Made by a program: the position numbers and the translations under genes. 64,000 nucleotides of DNA from Actinoplanes nipponensis (lineage in GTDB: Bacteria; Actinomycetota; Actinomycetes; Mycobacteriales; Micromonosporaceae). The DNA is taken from positions 1 to 64,000 of the forward strand of contig NZ_BOMQ01000054.1 of assembly GCF_016862275.1 (NCBI RefSeq). Direction: 5' to 3'. This document shows positions 52,725 to 61,489 of this stretch, piece after piece (position 1 is the first letter of the stretch; each line of letters starts with the position of its first letter). The notes beneath the pieces were generated by a model. That model was not told the origin of the DNA. It did no database searches and worked only from the letters and a program-made list of their open reading frames with translations.

Positions 52725-52738
52725 CGGCACTCGTGCCG
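52725..52738. promoter_or_regulatory. inverted repeat upstream of the primase-like gene
   Basis: CGGCAC-TC-GTGCCG, perfect 6-bp arms, 19 nt before the ATG at 52705 and next to the GGGGG ribosome site. Possible operator or start-masking hairpin. Confidence 0.35.
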
Positions 52739-52950
52739 CTATAGCAGGCGCGACTGCCGTTACCCGGCAGGACACGCCTCGTTTGTTGGGGCAGATCAGC
52801 TATTGCAACTTGCATGAGAAACTATCGAGCATCGGTGAGCAGGCGATCACACAAGCTGTGCGACCCGCACGGTCCAGTGAGGTCCACACTGCAGCTGAGA
52901 CACCGGACATGCTCACCGGCGGGGGTCGCCGGATGAGTGGGGGAGGCACC

Positions 52951-54180
52951 GTGGACGAGCTGCCGATCGGCCGCCGAGTCGCCTACTGGCGCGGCCGTCG
53001 CAAGATGTCCCAGCAGGTCTTCGCGGACCGGTTGGGCAAGTCGAAGAGCTGGGTCGACAAGGTGGAGCGAGGCGTACGCCGGCTCGACAAGTTCTCCGTC
53101 GTCTATGAGATCGCCGACGTCCTGCAGATCGACGTCCAGCTGCTGCTGGGCAAGGACGTCGAGCGCCGGCCGGAGACGCAGAACTGCATCGACCAGGTCG
53201 AGGTGGAGGAGATCCGCGCGGCCCTGGAGCGGTACGACCAGATGAGCGCGTTCTTCCACCCGGTGCCCGTGGCGCCGCCGCTGACCGAGATGCGCAAGGC
53301 GGTGAGCCACGCCTGGCTGACCTACCAGCACGCCAAGTACGGCGTCCTCGCCCGCAAACTTCCCCAGCTGCTGCGCGACGCCCAGGCGGCCGACAGCGCC
53401 CACGCCACCGGCGACGAGGCCCGCGACGCGGCGCACCTGCTCGGGCAGGTCTACCAGATCGCCTCGTCGGCGCTGCGCAAGGTCGGCGAGCACGAGCTGT
53501 CCTGGCTGGCCGCGGACCGCTCGATCGCGGTCTCGCAGCGGGCCGGTGACCAGCTGCTCGCCGGGATGGCCACGCACCGGGTGGGCATGGCGCTGCTCTC
53601 GCTCGGCCGGATCCGCTCGGCCCTGGAGGTCAACGTCAACATCGCCAACCGGCTCGCGCCGATGACCCCCGAGGCGGCCACCCCGGAGCGGCTCTCGGTG
53701 TACGGCCTGCTGCTGCTCACCGGGGCCATGGCGGCGGCCCGGATCGGCGACAGCGCCACCGTGCGCGACCTGGTGTGCGGCGCCGAGCAGGCGGCCGGCG
53801 CGCTGGGCGGCGACTTCAACTACTACTGGTCGTCGTTCGGCCCGACCAACGTGGAGCTGCACCGGGCCGCGGCCGCGGTGGAGCTGGGCGACGGCGGCAA
53901 GGCGATCGAGACGCACAACCGGATCAACCCGGAGAGCTTCGCCGCGATGCTGCCGGAGCGGCGGGCCCACCACTACCTGGACATCGCCCGCGGCTACTCG
54001 CAGGTCGGCGACGTGGAGAAGGCCAGCGAGATGCTGCTGGAGGGCGACCGGCTCGCCCCGGCGGAGATCCGCTGCCGGCCGCTCGCCCACGAGGTCATCT
54101 CCGACGTGCTGCGACGCACCCGGGGCACACCGCCGGCGCCGATCGCGGAGCTGGCCGAGCAGATGGGAGTCGGCGTATGA
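52951..54180 (+). CDS. XRE-family regulator with TPR-like helical domain
   Basis: A 409-residue protein. Helix-turn-helix QQVFADRLGKSKSWVDKVERG near residues 22-42, then a long all-helical tetratricopeptide-like region (HLLGQVYQIASSALRKVGE; YLDIARGYSQVGDVEKASEML). Such actinobacterial proteins act with small signals or partners. GTG at 52951 has GGGAGG 5 nt upstream; ATG at 52933 is the alternative. A flavoprotein follows by 16 nt, a pair common in Streptomyces and relatives. Confidence 0.88.
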   Translation: MDELPIGRRVAYWRGRRKMSQQVFADRLGKSKSWVDKVERGVRRLDKFSVVYEIADVLQIDVQLLLGKDVERRPETQNCIDQVEVEEIRAALERYDQMSAFFHPVPVAPPLTEMRKAVSHAWLTYQHAKYGVLARKLPQLLRDAQAADSAHATGDEARDAAHLLGQVYQIASSALRKVGEHELSWLAADRSIAVSQRAGDQLLAGMATHRVGMALLSLGRIRSALEVNVNIANRLAPMTPEAATPERLSVYGLLLLTGAMAAARIGDSATVRDLVCGAEQAAGALGGDFNYYWSSFGPTNVELHRAAAAVELGDGGKAIETHNRINPESFAAMLPERRAHHYLDIARGYSQVGDVEKASEMLLEGDRLAPAEIRCRPLAHEVISDVLRRTRGTPPAPIAELAEQMGVGV

Positions 54181-54196
54181 GGTGGGTTCTCGGGTG

Positions 54197-54781
54197 ATGA
54201 GCATCGACACCTCGCCCGGCGTGCTCTACGTCCTCGTCTGCGGCTCGCCCATCGCCCGCGACGTCGGTGTGCTCGTCGACCTGGCCCAGCGGGACGGCTG
54301 GGAGGTCTGCGTGATCACCACGCCGGACGGGCGCAAGTTCATCGACGCCGCCGCCCTGCAGGCCCAGACGGGCCACGCGGTCCGCAGCTACTACAAGAAC
54401 CCGGGCGACGACGATCTCCTGCCGCAGGCCGACGCGATGATCGTGGCGCCGGCGACGGTCAACACGATCAACAAGTGGTCCGCCGGGATCACCGACACCC
54501 TGGTGCTCGGGCTGCTGGTCGAGGGGTACGGCTTCGGCATCCCGACCGTGGTGGTGCCGTACACGAACAAGGTCATGGCGCTGCACCCCACGCTGCACGA
54601 GAGCATCGCCCGGCTCCGCAATTGGGGCGTTCAGGTGCTTTACGGCGATGACGTCGTCCGGCTGGGCGGCCCCGGGCAGAACGACCGGTTCCGCAGTCAG
54701 TTCCCGTGGCGGCGGGCGCTGCAGGCCCTGCACGCCCGTTTCCCCGCCGACAACCGAGTCGAGCCCGGAGCCCGCTCCTGA
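54197..54781 (+). CDS. flavoprotein of the phosphopantothenoylcysteine-decarboxylase family
   Basis: A 194-residue flavin-binding (HFCD-fold) protein: VLYVLVCGSPIARD, VAPATVNTINKWSAGITDTL and VPYTNKVMALHP. The APATVNT/PYTN segments bind FMN. It is not CoaC-like in context; its partner is the XRE-TPR gene just upstream, so it may be a signal-modifying enzyme. ATG at 54197 or GTG at 54182. Confidence 0.9.
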   Translation: MSIDTSPGVLYVLVCGSPIARDVGVLVDLAQRDGWEVCVITTPDGRKFIDAAALQAQTGHAVRSYYKNPGDDDLLPQADAMIVAPATVNTINKWSAGITDTLVLGLLVEGYGFGIPTVVVPYTNKVMALHPTLHESIARLRNWGVQVLYGDDVVRLGGPGQNDRFRSQFPWRRALQALHARFPADNRVEPGARS

Positions 54782-54802
54782 AGCTGGGTAGAGTGGGCGG
54801 CC

Positions 54803-55648
54803 GTGACCCACACCGCCGTTGCCCAGCCGACCGTCCGTGACGTGGTGGGCGCCCTGGATGCCCGTTTCCCCCGTGCCTGGGCGGAGCAGTGGGACCGGGT
54901 CGGGCCCGTCCTCGGCGACCCGGACGCCCCGGTGCGCACGATCCTGCTGGTGGTGGACTGCGTGGCGGCGACCGTCGAGGAGGCGGTCGCGGCCGGCGCC
55001 GACCTGATCGTCGCCAACCACCCGCTGCTGCTGCGCGGGGTCTCCTCGCTCTGGCCCGAGACCTCCAAGGGACGTCTGGTGCACCGGCTGATCAACGCCG
55101 GGGTGGCCGTCTACACCGCGCACACCAACGCCGACGTGGCCAGCCCCGGCGTCGCCGACGCCCTCGCCGCCCGGCTCGACCTGGTCGGCCTGCGCCCGCT
55201 GGTGCCGGCCGCCCCGGACAGCCCGGCGGCCGGGGGCGGGCGGGGCGCGGGCCGGATCGGCGAGCTGGCCACCCCGATGAGCCTGGCCGAGCTGACCACC
55301 TTCGTCGCGCGCCGGCTGCCGGCCACCACCGGCGGGGTGCGCGCGGCCGGCGATCCCGGGCGGGTGATCCGCACCCTGGCGGTGCAGGGCGGCGCGGGCG
55401 ACTCGTTTCTCGGCGCCGCCGCGGCCGCGGGCGTCGACGCGTACCTGTGTGCCGATCTGCGGCACCATCCCGTGAGCGAGAACCTCGCCGGCGGCGGCCC
55501 GGCGCTGCTCGACGTCGCCCACTGGGCGACCGAGCGTCCCTGGCTCGACGAGCTGGCGGGCTGGCTGCGCGCCCAGTTCCCGGTCACGGCCCTCGTGTCC
55601 GACCTCGACACCGACCCCTGGACCGTGCACGCGGTCAGCGGAAAATAA
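54803..55648 (+). CDS. Nif3-like dinuclear metal-centre protein
   Basis: A 281-residue protein that forms toroidal hexamers with two metals. Metal ligands: IVANHPLLLRG, HTNAD, and HWATERP near the end. The biochemical role is unknown; proposed GTP cyclohydrolase I type 2 activity is unproven. GTG start. Order with the next two genes matches Rv2230c-Rv2229c-Rv2228c of Mycobacterium tuberculosis. Confidence 0.93.
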   Translation: MTHTAVAQPTVRDVVGALDARFPRAWAEQWDRVGPVLGDPDAPVRTILLVVDCVAATVEEAVAAGADLIVANHPLLLRGVSSLWPETSKGRLVHRLINAGVAVYTAHTNADVASPGVADALAARLDLVGLRPLVPAAPDSPAAGGGRGAGRIGELATPMSLAELTTFVARRLPATTGGVRAAGDPGRVIRTLAVQGGAGDSFLGAAAAAGVDAYLCADLRHHPVSENLAGGGPALLDVAHWATERPWLDELAGWLRAQFPVTALVSDLDTDPWTVHAVSGK

Positions 55649-55660
55649 GGAGTTCCTCTC

Positions 55661-56395
55661 GTGAAGGCCGCCCCGCAAGACCAGCGCCGACTGCTCGACC
55701 TGCAGGCCGTCGACATCGCGCTGGCCCAGCTCGCCCACCGCCACAAGTCCCTGCCGGAGCTGGCGGAGATCGCCACGATCTCCCGCGAGCTGTCCGCGCT
55801 GGAGGACCAGCGGGTCCGCGCCCAGGTCGCCGTGGACGACCTCGACCGCGACATCGCCCGCTTCGAGAAGGACATCGAGCAGGTCCGCACCCGCAAGGAC
55901 CGCGACACGGCCCGGCTGAACGCCGGCGGCGCGCTGCGCGAGATCGAGGGCCTGCAGCACGAGCTGGCCACGCTGAACCGCCGCCAGTCCGAGCTGGAGG
56001 ACGCCGAGCTCGAGCTGATGGAGCAGCGGGAGGGCGCCGAGCAGGCGCTCAACGAGGTCAAGAAGAAGCTGGCCGAGGCGAGCGGGCGGCGGGCGGCGGC
56101 CGAGGCCCGGCGGGACGCGGCGTACGCCGAGATCACCAAGGAGCAGGAGTTCAAGACGCAGTCGCGCGGCCCGCTCGCCGCCGACCTGCCGGCCGACCTG
56201 GTCACCCTGTACGACAAGATCCGCGCGGACACCGGACTGGGCGCCGCGCTGGTGCGCTCCGGTCGCTGCGGCGGCTGCCGCATCGAGCTGTACGGCGCCG
56301 ACCTGGCCCGGGTGAAGTCCGCGCCGGCCGACGAGGTGGTCCGCTGTGAGGAGTGCCGCCGGATCATGGTCCGTACCGCGGAGTCCGGCCTGTGA
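55661..56395 (+). CDS. coiled-coil protein with C4 zinc ribbon
   Basis: A 244-residue protein. Residues 1-175 form a long coiled coil (RQSELEDAELELMEQ; EVKKKLAEASGRR) and the C-terminus has CGGCRIEL then CEECRRIM, a C4 zinc ribbon. It probably binds nucleic acid; function unknown. Starts 12 nt after the Nif3 gene and its stop overlaps the next start (GTGA). Confidence 0.93.
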   Translation: MKAAPQDQRRLLDLQAVDIALAQLAHRHKSLPELAEIATISRELSALEDQRVRAQVAVDDLDRDIARFEKDIEQVRTRKDRDTARLNAGGALREIEGLQHELATLNRRQSELEDAELELMEQREGAEQALNEVKKKLAEASGRRAAAEARRDAAYAEITKEQEFKTQSRGPLAADLPADLVTLYDKIRADTGLGAALVRSGRCGGCRIELYGADLARVKSAPADEVVRCEECRRIMVRTAESGL

Positions 56396-57495
56396 CTGCC
56401 GAGCTCAGGGTCGTCGTCGAGGCGGACGGCGGGTCGCGGGGCAACCCCGGACCGGCCGGGTACGGCGCCGTCGTGCTCGAGGAGGGCACCGGCGAGGTGC
56501 TGCTGGAGCGGTACGCCTCGCTGGGCACCACGACCAACAACGTCGCGGAGTACCAGGGCCTGATCGCCGGGCTGCGCGCCGCCGCCGAGCTGGGCGCCAC
56601 CCGGGTCGACGTGCGGATGGACTCCAAGCTGGTGGTCGAGCAGATGTCCGGCCGGTGGCAGATCAAGAACCCGGGGCTGCGCCCGCTGGCCGCCGAGGCG
56701 GCCAAGCTGGTCGACGGCTTCGCCGGGGTGACCTTCGACTGGATCCCGCGCGAGCGCAACAAGCTGGCCGACGCGCTGGCCAACCGGGCGATGGACGAGG
56801 CGGCCGGCAAGCCGGTGGCCTTCGATTCCCCCACCGAGCCCAAGGCGCCGCGGAACTGGGCGCCGCCGTCGCTGGACACCGCCACCCGGCTGATCCTGGT
56901 CCGGCACGGCGAGACCGCCATGACCGCGCAGGGCCGCTACTCCGGCCGGGGCGACGTCCCGCTCTCGGAGCAGGGCGAGGCGCAGGCGATGGCCGCGGCC
57001 GGGCGGGTGGCGGGCATCTCGCGCGACGTCACGGCCGTGGTCTCCTCACCCCTGCGGCGGTGTACGCGCACCGCCGAGCTGATCGCTGCGGACCAGGGCG
57101 ACATCCCGGTCACGATCCTGCCCGACCTGATCGAGTGCGACTTCGGTGACTGGGAGGGCCTGACGTTCGCCGAGGTCCGCGAGCGCTGGCCGGCCGAGCT
57201 GGACCGCTGGCTCGATTCGACCGCCGTCGCGCCGCCGGGCGGGGAGTCCTTCCAGGCCGTGGCCAAGCGGGTCCGCGCGGCCCTGGCGACGCTGCAGTCG
57301 GCGTACCCCTCGGGCACCGTCGTCGTGGTCTCGCACGTCTCGCCGATCAAGCTGATCCTGCGCGACGCGCTGGCCGCGGGCGACGCCTTCCTGCACCGGC
57401 TGTATCTGGACGCGGCCGGCGTCTCCACCATGGACATGTGGCCGGACGGCGGGATCGCGGTCCGCTCGGTGAATGAGACCGCGCACCTGCGCTGA
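56392..57495 (+). CDS. bifunctional RNase H / histidine acid phosphatase
   Basis: A 367-residue fusion. RNase H type I domain 1-140 with Asp12 (ADGGSRGNPGPAGYG), Glu53, Asp77 and Asp127 as catalytic carboxylates; it removes RNA from RNA-DNA hybrids. Phosphoglycerate-mutase/CobC-like domain from about 165: LVRHGET (His172), GRYSGRGDVPLS, VVVVSHVSP. The same fusion is Rv2228c in M. tuberculosis, where the phosphatase can act in cobalamin synthesis. GTG at 56392 overlaps the zinc-ribbon stop. Confidence 0.95.
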   Translation: MTAELRVVVEADGGSRGNPGPAGYGAVVLEEGTGEVLLERYASLGTTTNNVAEYQGLIAGLRAAAELGATRVDVRMDSKLVVEQMSGRWQIKNPGLRPLAAEAAKLVDGFAGVTFDWIPRERNKLADALANRAMDEAAGKPVAFDSPTEPKAPRNWAPPSLDTATRLILVRHGETAMTAQGRYSGRGDVPLSEQGEAQAMAAAGRVAGISRDVTAVVSSPLRRCTRTAELIAADQGDIPVTILPDLIECDFGDWEGLTFAEVRERWPAELDRWLDSTAVAPPGGESFQAVAKRVRAALATLQSAYPSGTVVVVSHVSPIKLILRDALAAGDAFLHRLYLDAAGVSTMDMWPDGGIAVRSVNETAHLR

Positions 57496-57499
57496 GGTA

Positions 57500-57562
57500 T
57501 TGACCCGCCGGGTGCGGACGTTTAGCTTCCTCGATCAGGAAACATTGTTTTCTATTGATCAG
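57500..57562 (+). promoter_or_regulatory. promoter and downstream dyad of the second chitinase
   Basis: TTGACC (57500-57505), 17-nt spacer, TAGCTT (57523-57528). Just downstream lies an imperfect dyad AGGAAACA-T-TGTTTTCT (57537-57553, 7 of 8) flanked by direct repeats GATCAG (57533-57538, 57557-57562). Its position after the start point suits a repressor. Confidence 0.6.
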
Positions 57563-57585
57563 CTCCGTCCGCCCCTGGAGGGCTC

Positions 57586-58884
57586 ATGCGCGGAACATCC
57601 CGCCGTCTGGTGGCCGTCGGCGCCGCCGTACTCGTCGGCGTCACGGCCGCACCCGCCGCCGCTCAGGCACACCAGCACAAGTCGTACGTCAAGGTCGGAT
57701 ACTTCACCCAGTGGGGGATCTACGGCCGGAACTTCCCGCTCGCCAAGGTCCAGCAGTCCGGCGCCGCCGCCGGGCTCACCCACCTCAACTACGCGTTCGG
57801 CCCGGTCACCGCGGCCGGCGTCTGCGACTCGGCCGACCCGTGGGCCGACTGGGGCGTGCCGTTCAACGACGCGTCCAGCGTGGACGGCGTGGCCGACGTG
57901 GCCGGCCAGCCGCTGGCCGGCAACCTCAACCAGCTCGCCGAGCTCAAGCGGAAGAACCCGAAGCTGCGGGTGCTGATCTCGCTGGGCGGCTGGACCGGCT
58001 CGGCCACCTTCTCCGACGCCGCCCTGACCGACGCGTCCCGCAAGAAGCTGGTCGGCTCCTGCGTGGACCTGTGGCTCAGGGGCAACCTGCCCGGTCTGCC
58101 CGCGGGCGTGGCCGCCGGCATCTTCGACGGTGTCGACCTCGACTGGGAGTGGCCCGGCTCGGAGGGCAACGCCGGCAACGTGATCCGGCCCGAGGACAAG
58201 CAGAACTTCACCCTGCTGGCCGCCGAGTTCCGCCGGCAGCTGGACGCGCTGGGCCGCGGCCAGCGCCGGCACTACGACCTCACCGCGTTCCTGCCGGCCG
58301 CCCCGGCCAAGATCGACGCCGGCTTCGAGGCGAAGAAGATCTTCAAGTACCTCGACTTCGGCACCGTGCAGGGCTACGACTTCCACGGCTCCTGGGAGGC
58401 CCGGGCCAACCAGCAGTCGGCCCTGCGGGTGCCGGCCGGCGCGCCCGACAACCCGGACTTCTCCATCGAGGGCACCATCGACGCCTGGCGCGAGCGGGGG
58501 GCGCCGAGCCGCGAGCTGGTGCTCGGCATCCCGTACTACGGCCAGGGCTGGACCGGCATCACCGCCGGCGGCACCGGCCTCTTCGCCCCGGCCACCGGCG
58601 GCGCCCCCGGCACGTTCGCGGTGGGCACCGAGGACTACAAGACCCTGAAGACCCTGCCGGCGCAGGGCTTCCAGGTGCACCGGGACTGGCGGGCCGGCCA
58701 CTCGTGGCTGTTCGACGGCACCACCTTCTGGACGTACGACGACCCGGCGCAGATCCTGCAGAAGACGGCGTACATCCGGGCCGAGGGGCTGGGCGGCGCG
58801 ATGATGTGGTCGCTGGACGGCGACGACGAGAAGGCCTCGCTCACCCGTACCATCTCGGCCGGTCTCTGGACCCCCTGGCGGTAG
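57586..58884 (+). CDS. secreted GH18 chitinase
   Basis: A 432-residue exported chitinase. Signal peptide 1-30 (RRLVAVGAAVLVGVTAAPAAA). Barrel: KVGYFTQWGIYGRNF, LTHLNYAF, VLISLGGWTGS, catalytic FDGVDLDWEWPG with Glu, VQGYDFHGSW, and MMWSLDGDD at the end. It is the processive ChiA/ChiC-like type with an insertion domain, different from the enzyme at 16865 and without a lectin domain. GGAGG 5 nt upstream of the ATG. Ends at an 18-bp hairpin. Confidence 0.95.
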   Translation: MRGTSRRLVAVGAAVLVGVTAAPAAAQAHQHKSYVKVGYFTQWGIYGRNFPLAKVQQSGAAAGLTHLNYAFGPVTAAGVCDSADPWADWGVPFNDASSVDGVADVAGQPLAGNLNQLAELKRKNPKLRVLISLGGWTGSATFSDAALTDASRKKLVGSCVDLWLRGNLPGLPAGVAAGIFDGVDLDWEWPGSEGNAGNVIRPEDKQNFTLLAAEFRRQLDALGRGQRRHYDLTAFLPAAPAKIDAGFEAKKIFKYLDFGTVQGYDFHGSWEARANQQSALRVPAGAPDNPDFSIEGTIDAWRERGAPSRELVLGIPYYGQGWTGITAGGTGLFAPATGGAPGTFAVGTEDYKTLKTLPAQGFQVHRDWRAGHSWLFDGTTFWTYDDPAQILQKTAYIRAEGLGGAMMWSLDGDDEKASLTRTISAGLWTPWR

Positions 58885-58896
58885 CACGGCGGCCGG

Positions 58897-58934
58897 GGCC
58901 GGGGTGGTGTGCCGTTCGGCGCACCACCCCGGCC
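58897..58934 (+). terminator. terminator of the second chitinase
   Basis: 58897-58914 pairs with 58917-58934 over 18 bp (one G-T) with a TT loop, 12 nt after the stop; the largest stem in this part of the window. No T-tract. Confidence 0.75.
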
Positions 58935-59092
58935 GTTCGGCGCAGCGTGATCACGGCCTGGCGCATCGTGGGAGAAACCTCTCGGTAACCTGCGGCGATG
59001 GCCGTGACCACGGTCACCGCCTCGGCTGAGCCCGCCCGCGGCGGAAACCCATGCGAAGGTCGTTGTCTGAGCTCCGATGAGGAGGTCCCCGC

Positions 59093-59329
59093 ATGTCGGC
59101 ACCGCGCAGCGACCGCAGCCCGTGGAACTGGCTGCTGGTCATCCCGATCGTGCTCCCGCTGCTCACCCCGCTGTACAACTTCGACGCGCCGCGGCTCTTC
59201 GGCTTCCCGGCCTTCTACTGGCTGCAGCTCGCGTTCATCTTCGTCGGCGTCGCCACCACCTCGGTCGTCTACCGGATGACCCGGCGGCCCCGGGTCTCCG
59301 CCGCGGCGCGGGAGGCCGGCGATGAGTGA
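59093..59329 (+). CDS. DUF3311 membrane protein, symporter partner
   Basis: A 78-residue protein with two helices (WLLVIPIVLPLLTPLYNF and YWLQLAFIFVGVATTSVVY). DUF3311 proteins are encoded directly before sodium:solute symporters, as here, and may be a subunit. GAGGAG 8-13 nt upstream. Overlaps the symporter start by 8 nt. Confidence 0.9.
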   Translation: MSAPRSDRSPWNWLLVIPIVLPLLTPLYNFDAPRLFGFPAFYWLQLAFIFVGVATTSVVYRMTRRPRVSAAAREAGDE

Positions 59330-60968
59330 CCACATCACCGAGATCGTCGTCTTCACGTTCCTGTTCCTGCTGGTCAGCGTCATGGGCTTCCTGGCCGCCC
59401 GGTGGCGCCGGCCCACCGACATGGCCCACCTCGACGAGTGGGGGCTGGGCGGGCGCAGCTTCGGCGGCTGGATCACGTGGTTCCTGGTCGGCGGCGACCT
59501 CTACACCGCCTACACGTTCGTCGCGGTGCCCGCGCTCATCTTCGGCGCCGGCGCGGCGGGCTTCTTCGCGGTGCCGTACACGGTGGTCATCTACCCGCTG
59601 TTCTTCCTGATCCTGATCCGGCTCTGGTCGGTGTCGCACCGGCACGGCTTCGTGACGCCGGCCGACTTCGTCCGCACCCGGTTCGACTCGCCGCTGCTCG
59701 CGCTGCTGGTGGCGATCACCGGCATCGTGGCGACGATGCCGTACATCGCGCTCCAGCTGGTCGGCATCGAGGCCGTGCTCAAGACGATGGGGGTGACCGG
59801 GGAGAGCGCGCTCGCCCGGCACGCGCCGATCATCGTGGCCTTCGCGATCCTGGCGGCGTACACGTACCAGTCCGGGCTGCGGGCGCCGGCGCTGATCGCG
59901 TTCGTCAAGGACACGCTGATCTACCTCGTGATCATCGTGGCGGTGCTGTACCTGCCGTACAAGCTGGGCGGCTGGGGGTCGATCTTCGACGACGCCAACG
60001 CCAAGTTCCAGGCGTCGCCCGCGCCCGGCGACGGTCTCACGCTCAACGCCAACAACCAGCTGCAGTACGTCACCCTGGCGCTGGGCTCGGCGCTGGCGCT
60101 GTTCCTCTACCCGCACAGCATCACCGGCGTGCTGGCCAGCCGGAACCGCAACGTCATCAAGCGCAACATGTCGGCCCTGCCGGCGTACAGCTTCCTGCTC
60201 GGCCTGATCGCCCTGCTCGGCTACATGGCCATCTCGGCCGGGGTGAAGCCGCTGCCCGGCGCCAAGGCCGGCAGCGTCGACAGCAACACGGTGGTGCCGC
60301 TGCTCTTCGACCAGCAGTTCCCGTCCTGGTTCGCCGGCATCGCGTTCGCCGCGATCGGCATCGGCGCGCTGGTCCCGGCGGCGATCATGTCGATCGCGGC
60401 GGCGAACCTGTTCACCCGCAACATCTACAAGGAGTACCTGCGCAAGGACGCCACCCACGCGCAGGAGGCCAGCGTCGCCAAGATCGCCTCGCTGGTGGTG
60501 AAGGTCGGCGCGGTCGCGTTCATCATCTTCCTGGACCCGCAGTTCTCCATCGACCTGCAGCTCATCGGCGGCATCATCATCCTGCAGACGGCGCCGGCGG
60601 TGGCCATCGGCCTCTACACCCGGTGGCTGCACCGCAACGCGCTGGTGGCGGGCTGGGCGGCCGGCATGGCGCTGGGCCTGTGGATGCTCTACGAGATCCC
60701 GAACGCGGCGACCAAGCGCGCGCACTTCGGCGGCTCGGCGTTCCCGCTGTCGAAGTTCGGCTTCGACACCCCGAAGACGATCTACGTCGGTTTCGTGGCG
60801 GTCGCGCTCAACCTGCTGATCGCGGTGGTCGTGACGCTGATCCTGCGGGCGATGAAGACGCCCGACGGGGTCGACGGCACCGCGCCGGACGACTACTTCG
60901 CCGACGAGGGCGACCCGCGGCTGGAGAAGGCCCGCACGACGCCGGAAACCCTCGGTTCCTCGACCTGA
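59322..60968 (+). CDS. sodium:solute symporter (SSS family, MctP-like)
   Basis: A 548-residue transporter of about 13 helices. WGLGGRSFGGWITWFLVGGD at the start, GFVTPADFVRTRFDS, VATMPYIALQLVG, and FAAIGIGALVPAAIMSIAAANLFTRN are SSS family marks; the DUF3311 pairing points to monocarboxylate (acetate, propionate, pyruvate) uptake. Such uptake would feed acetyl-CoA metabolism (inference). Translationally coupled to DUF3311. Confidence 0.93.
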   Translation: MSDHITEIVVFTFLFLLVSVMGFLAARWRRPTDMAHLDEWGLGGRSFGGWITWFLVGGDLYTAYTFVAVPALIFGAGAAGFFAVPYTVVIYPLFFLILIRLWSVSHRHGFVTPADFVRTRFDSPLLALLVAITGIVATMPYIALQLVGIEAVLKTMGVTGESALARHAPIIVAFAILAAYTYQSGLRAPALIAFVKDTLIYLVIIVAVLYLPYKLGGWGSIFDDANAKFQASPAPGDGLTLNANNQLQYVTLALGSALALFLYPHSITGVLASRNRNVIKRNMSALPAYSFLLGLIALLGYMAISAGVKPLPGAKAGSVDSNTVVPLLFDQQFPSWFAGIAFAAIGIGALVPAAIMSIAAANLFTRNIYKEYLRKDATHAQEASVAKIASLVVKVGAVAFIIFLDPQFSIDLQLIGGIIILQTAPAVAIGLYTRWLHRNALVAGWAAGMALGLWMLYEIPNAATKRAHFGGSAFPLSKFGFDTPKTIYVGFVAVALNLLIAVVVTLILRAMKTPDGVDGTAPDDYFADEGDPRLEKARTTPETLGSST

Positions 60969-61001
60969 CCCGCTCCCGAGTGTGCCGCGGCACCGGATGT
61001 C

Positions 61002-61463
61002 CTATCCGGGGCCGCGGCCTTTCAGGTACGCGTCCATGTCGCGGGTGAGCCGCTCCAGCGTTGCGGCCAGTTCCTGGCGCTCTTGGGCCGACCACCCCTG
61101 CAGCACCTCGTCGTAGAGGGCCCGGCGGGCCTGGCCCACGGCGTCGACCTGCGCGATGCCCCGCGCGCTCGCGGCCACCACGCTGCCCCGGCCGTCCTGC
61201 GGGTCGGGGGTCCGCTCGACCAGGCCGTCGCGGTGCAGCGCGCTGATCTGCCGGGTCACGGTCGAGCCGTCCAGGTTGAGCCGGTTGGCCACGGCGGAGA
61301 CGTTCTGCGGGCCGGCCTCCTGCAGGAAGCGCAGGATCACGTACGCGGCCCGGTCGAGCGCGCGATGCGGCCGCGGCGAGGAACGGCGGGTGGCCTCGCC
61401 CAGCCGCATCAGCATGGCCACCTGGGTCTCGATGATCCCGAGGGCCGCGTCGTCGTCCGCCAT
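61002..61463 (-). CDS. MarR-family regulator
   Basis: A 153-residue winged-helix repressor: ALDRAAYVILRFLQE, NVSAVANRLNLDGSTVTRQISALHRDGLVER and RTPDPQDGRGSVVAAS (wing with the DxRxx pattern). ATG at 61463 with AAGGAC upstream. It is 26 nt from the TauE/SafE gene upstream on the same strand, so it is probably in one transcript and could regulate that exporter. Confidence 0.93.
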   Translation of the reverse strand: MADDDAALGIIETQVAMLMRLGEATRRSSPRPHRALDRAAYVILRFLQEAGPQNVSAVANRLNLDGSTVTRQISALHRDGLVERTPDPQDGRGSVVAASARGIAQVDAVGQARRALYDEVLQGWSAQERQELAATLERLTRDMDAYLKGRGPG

Positions 61464-61489
61464 CTGTCCTTCCCTGTCGCTCTGCTGCC

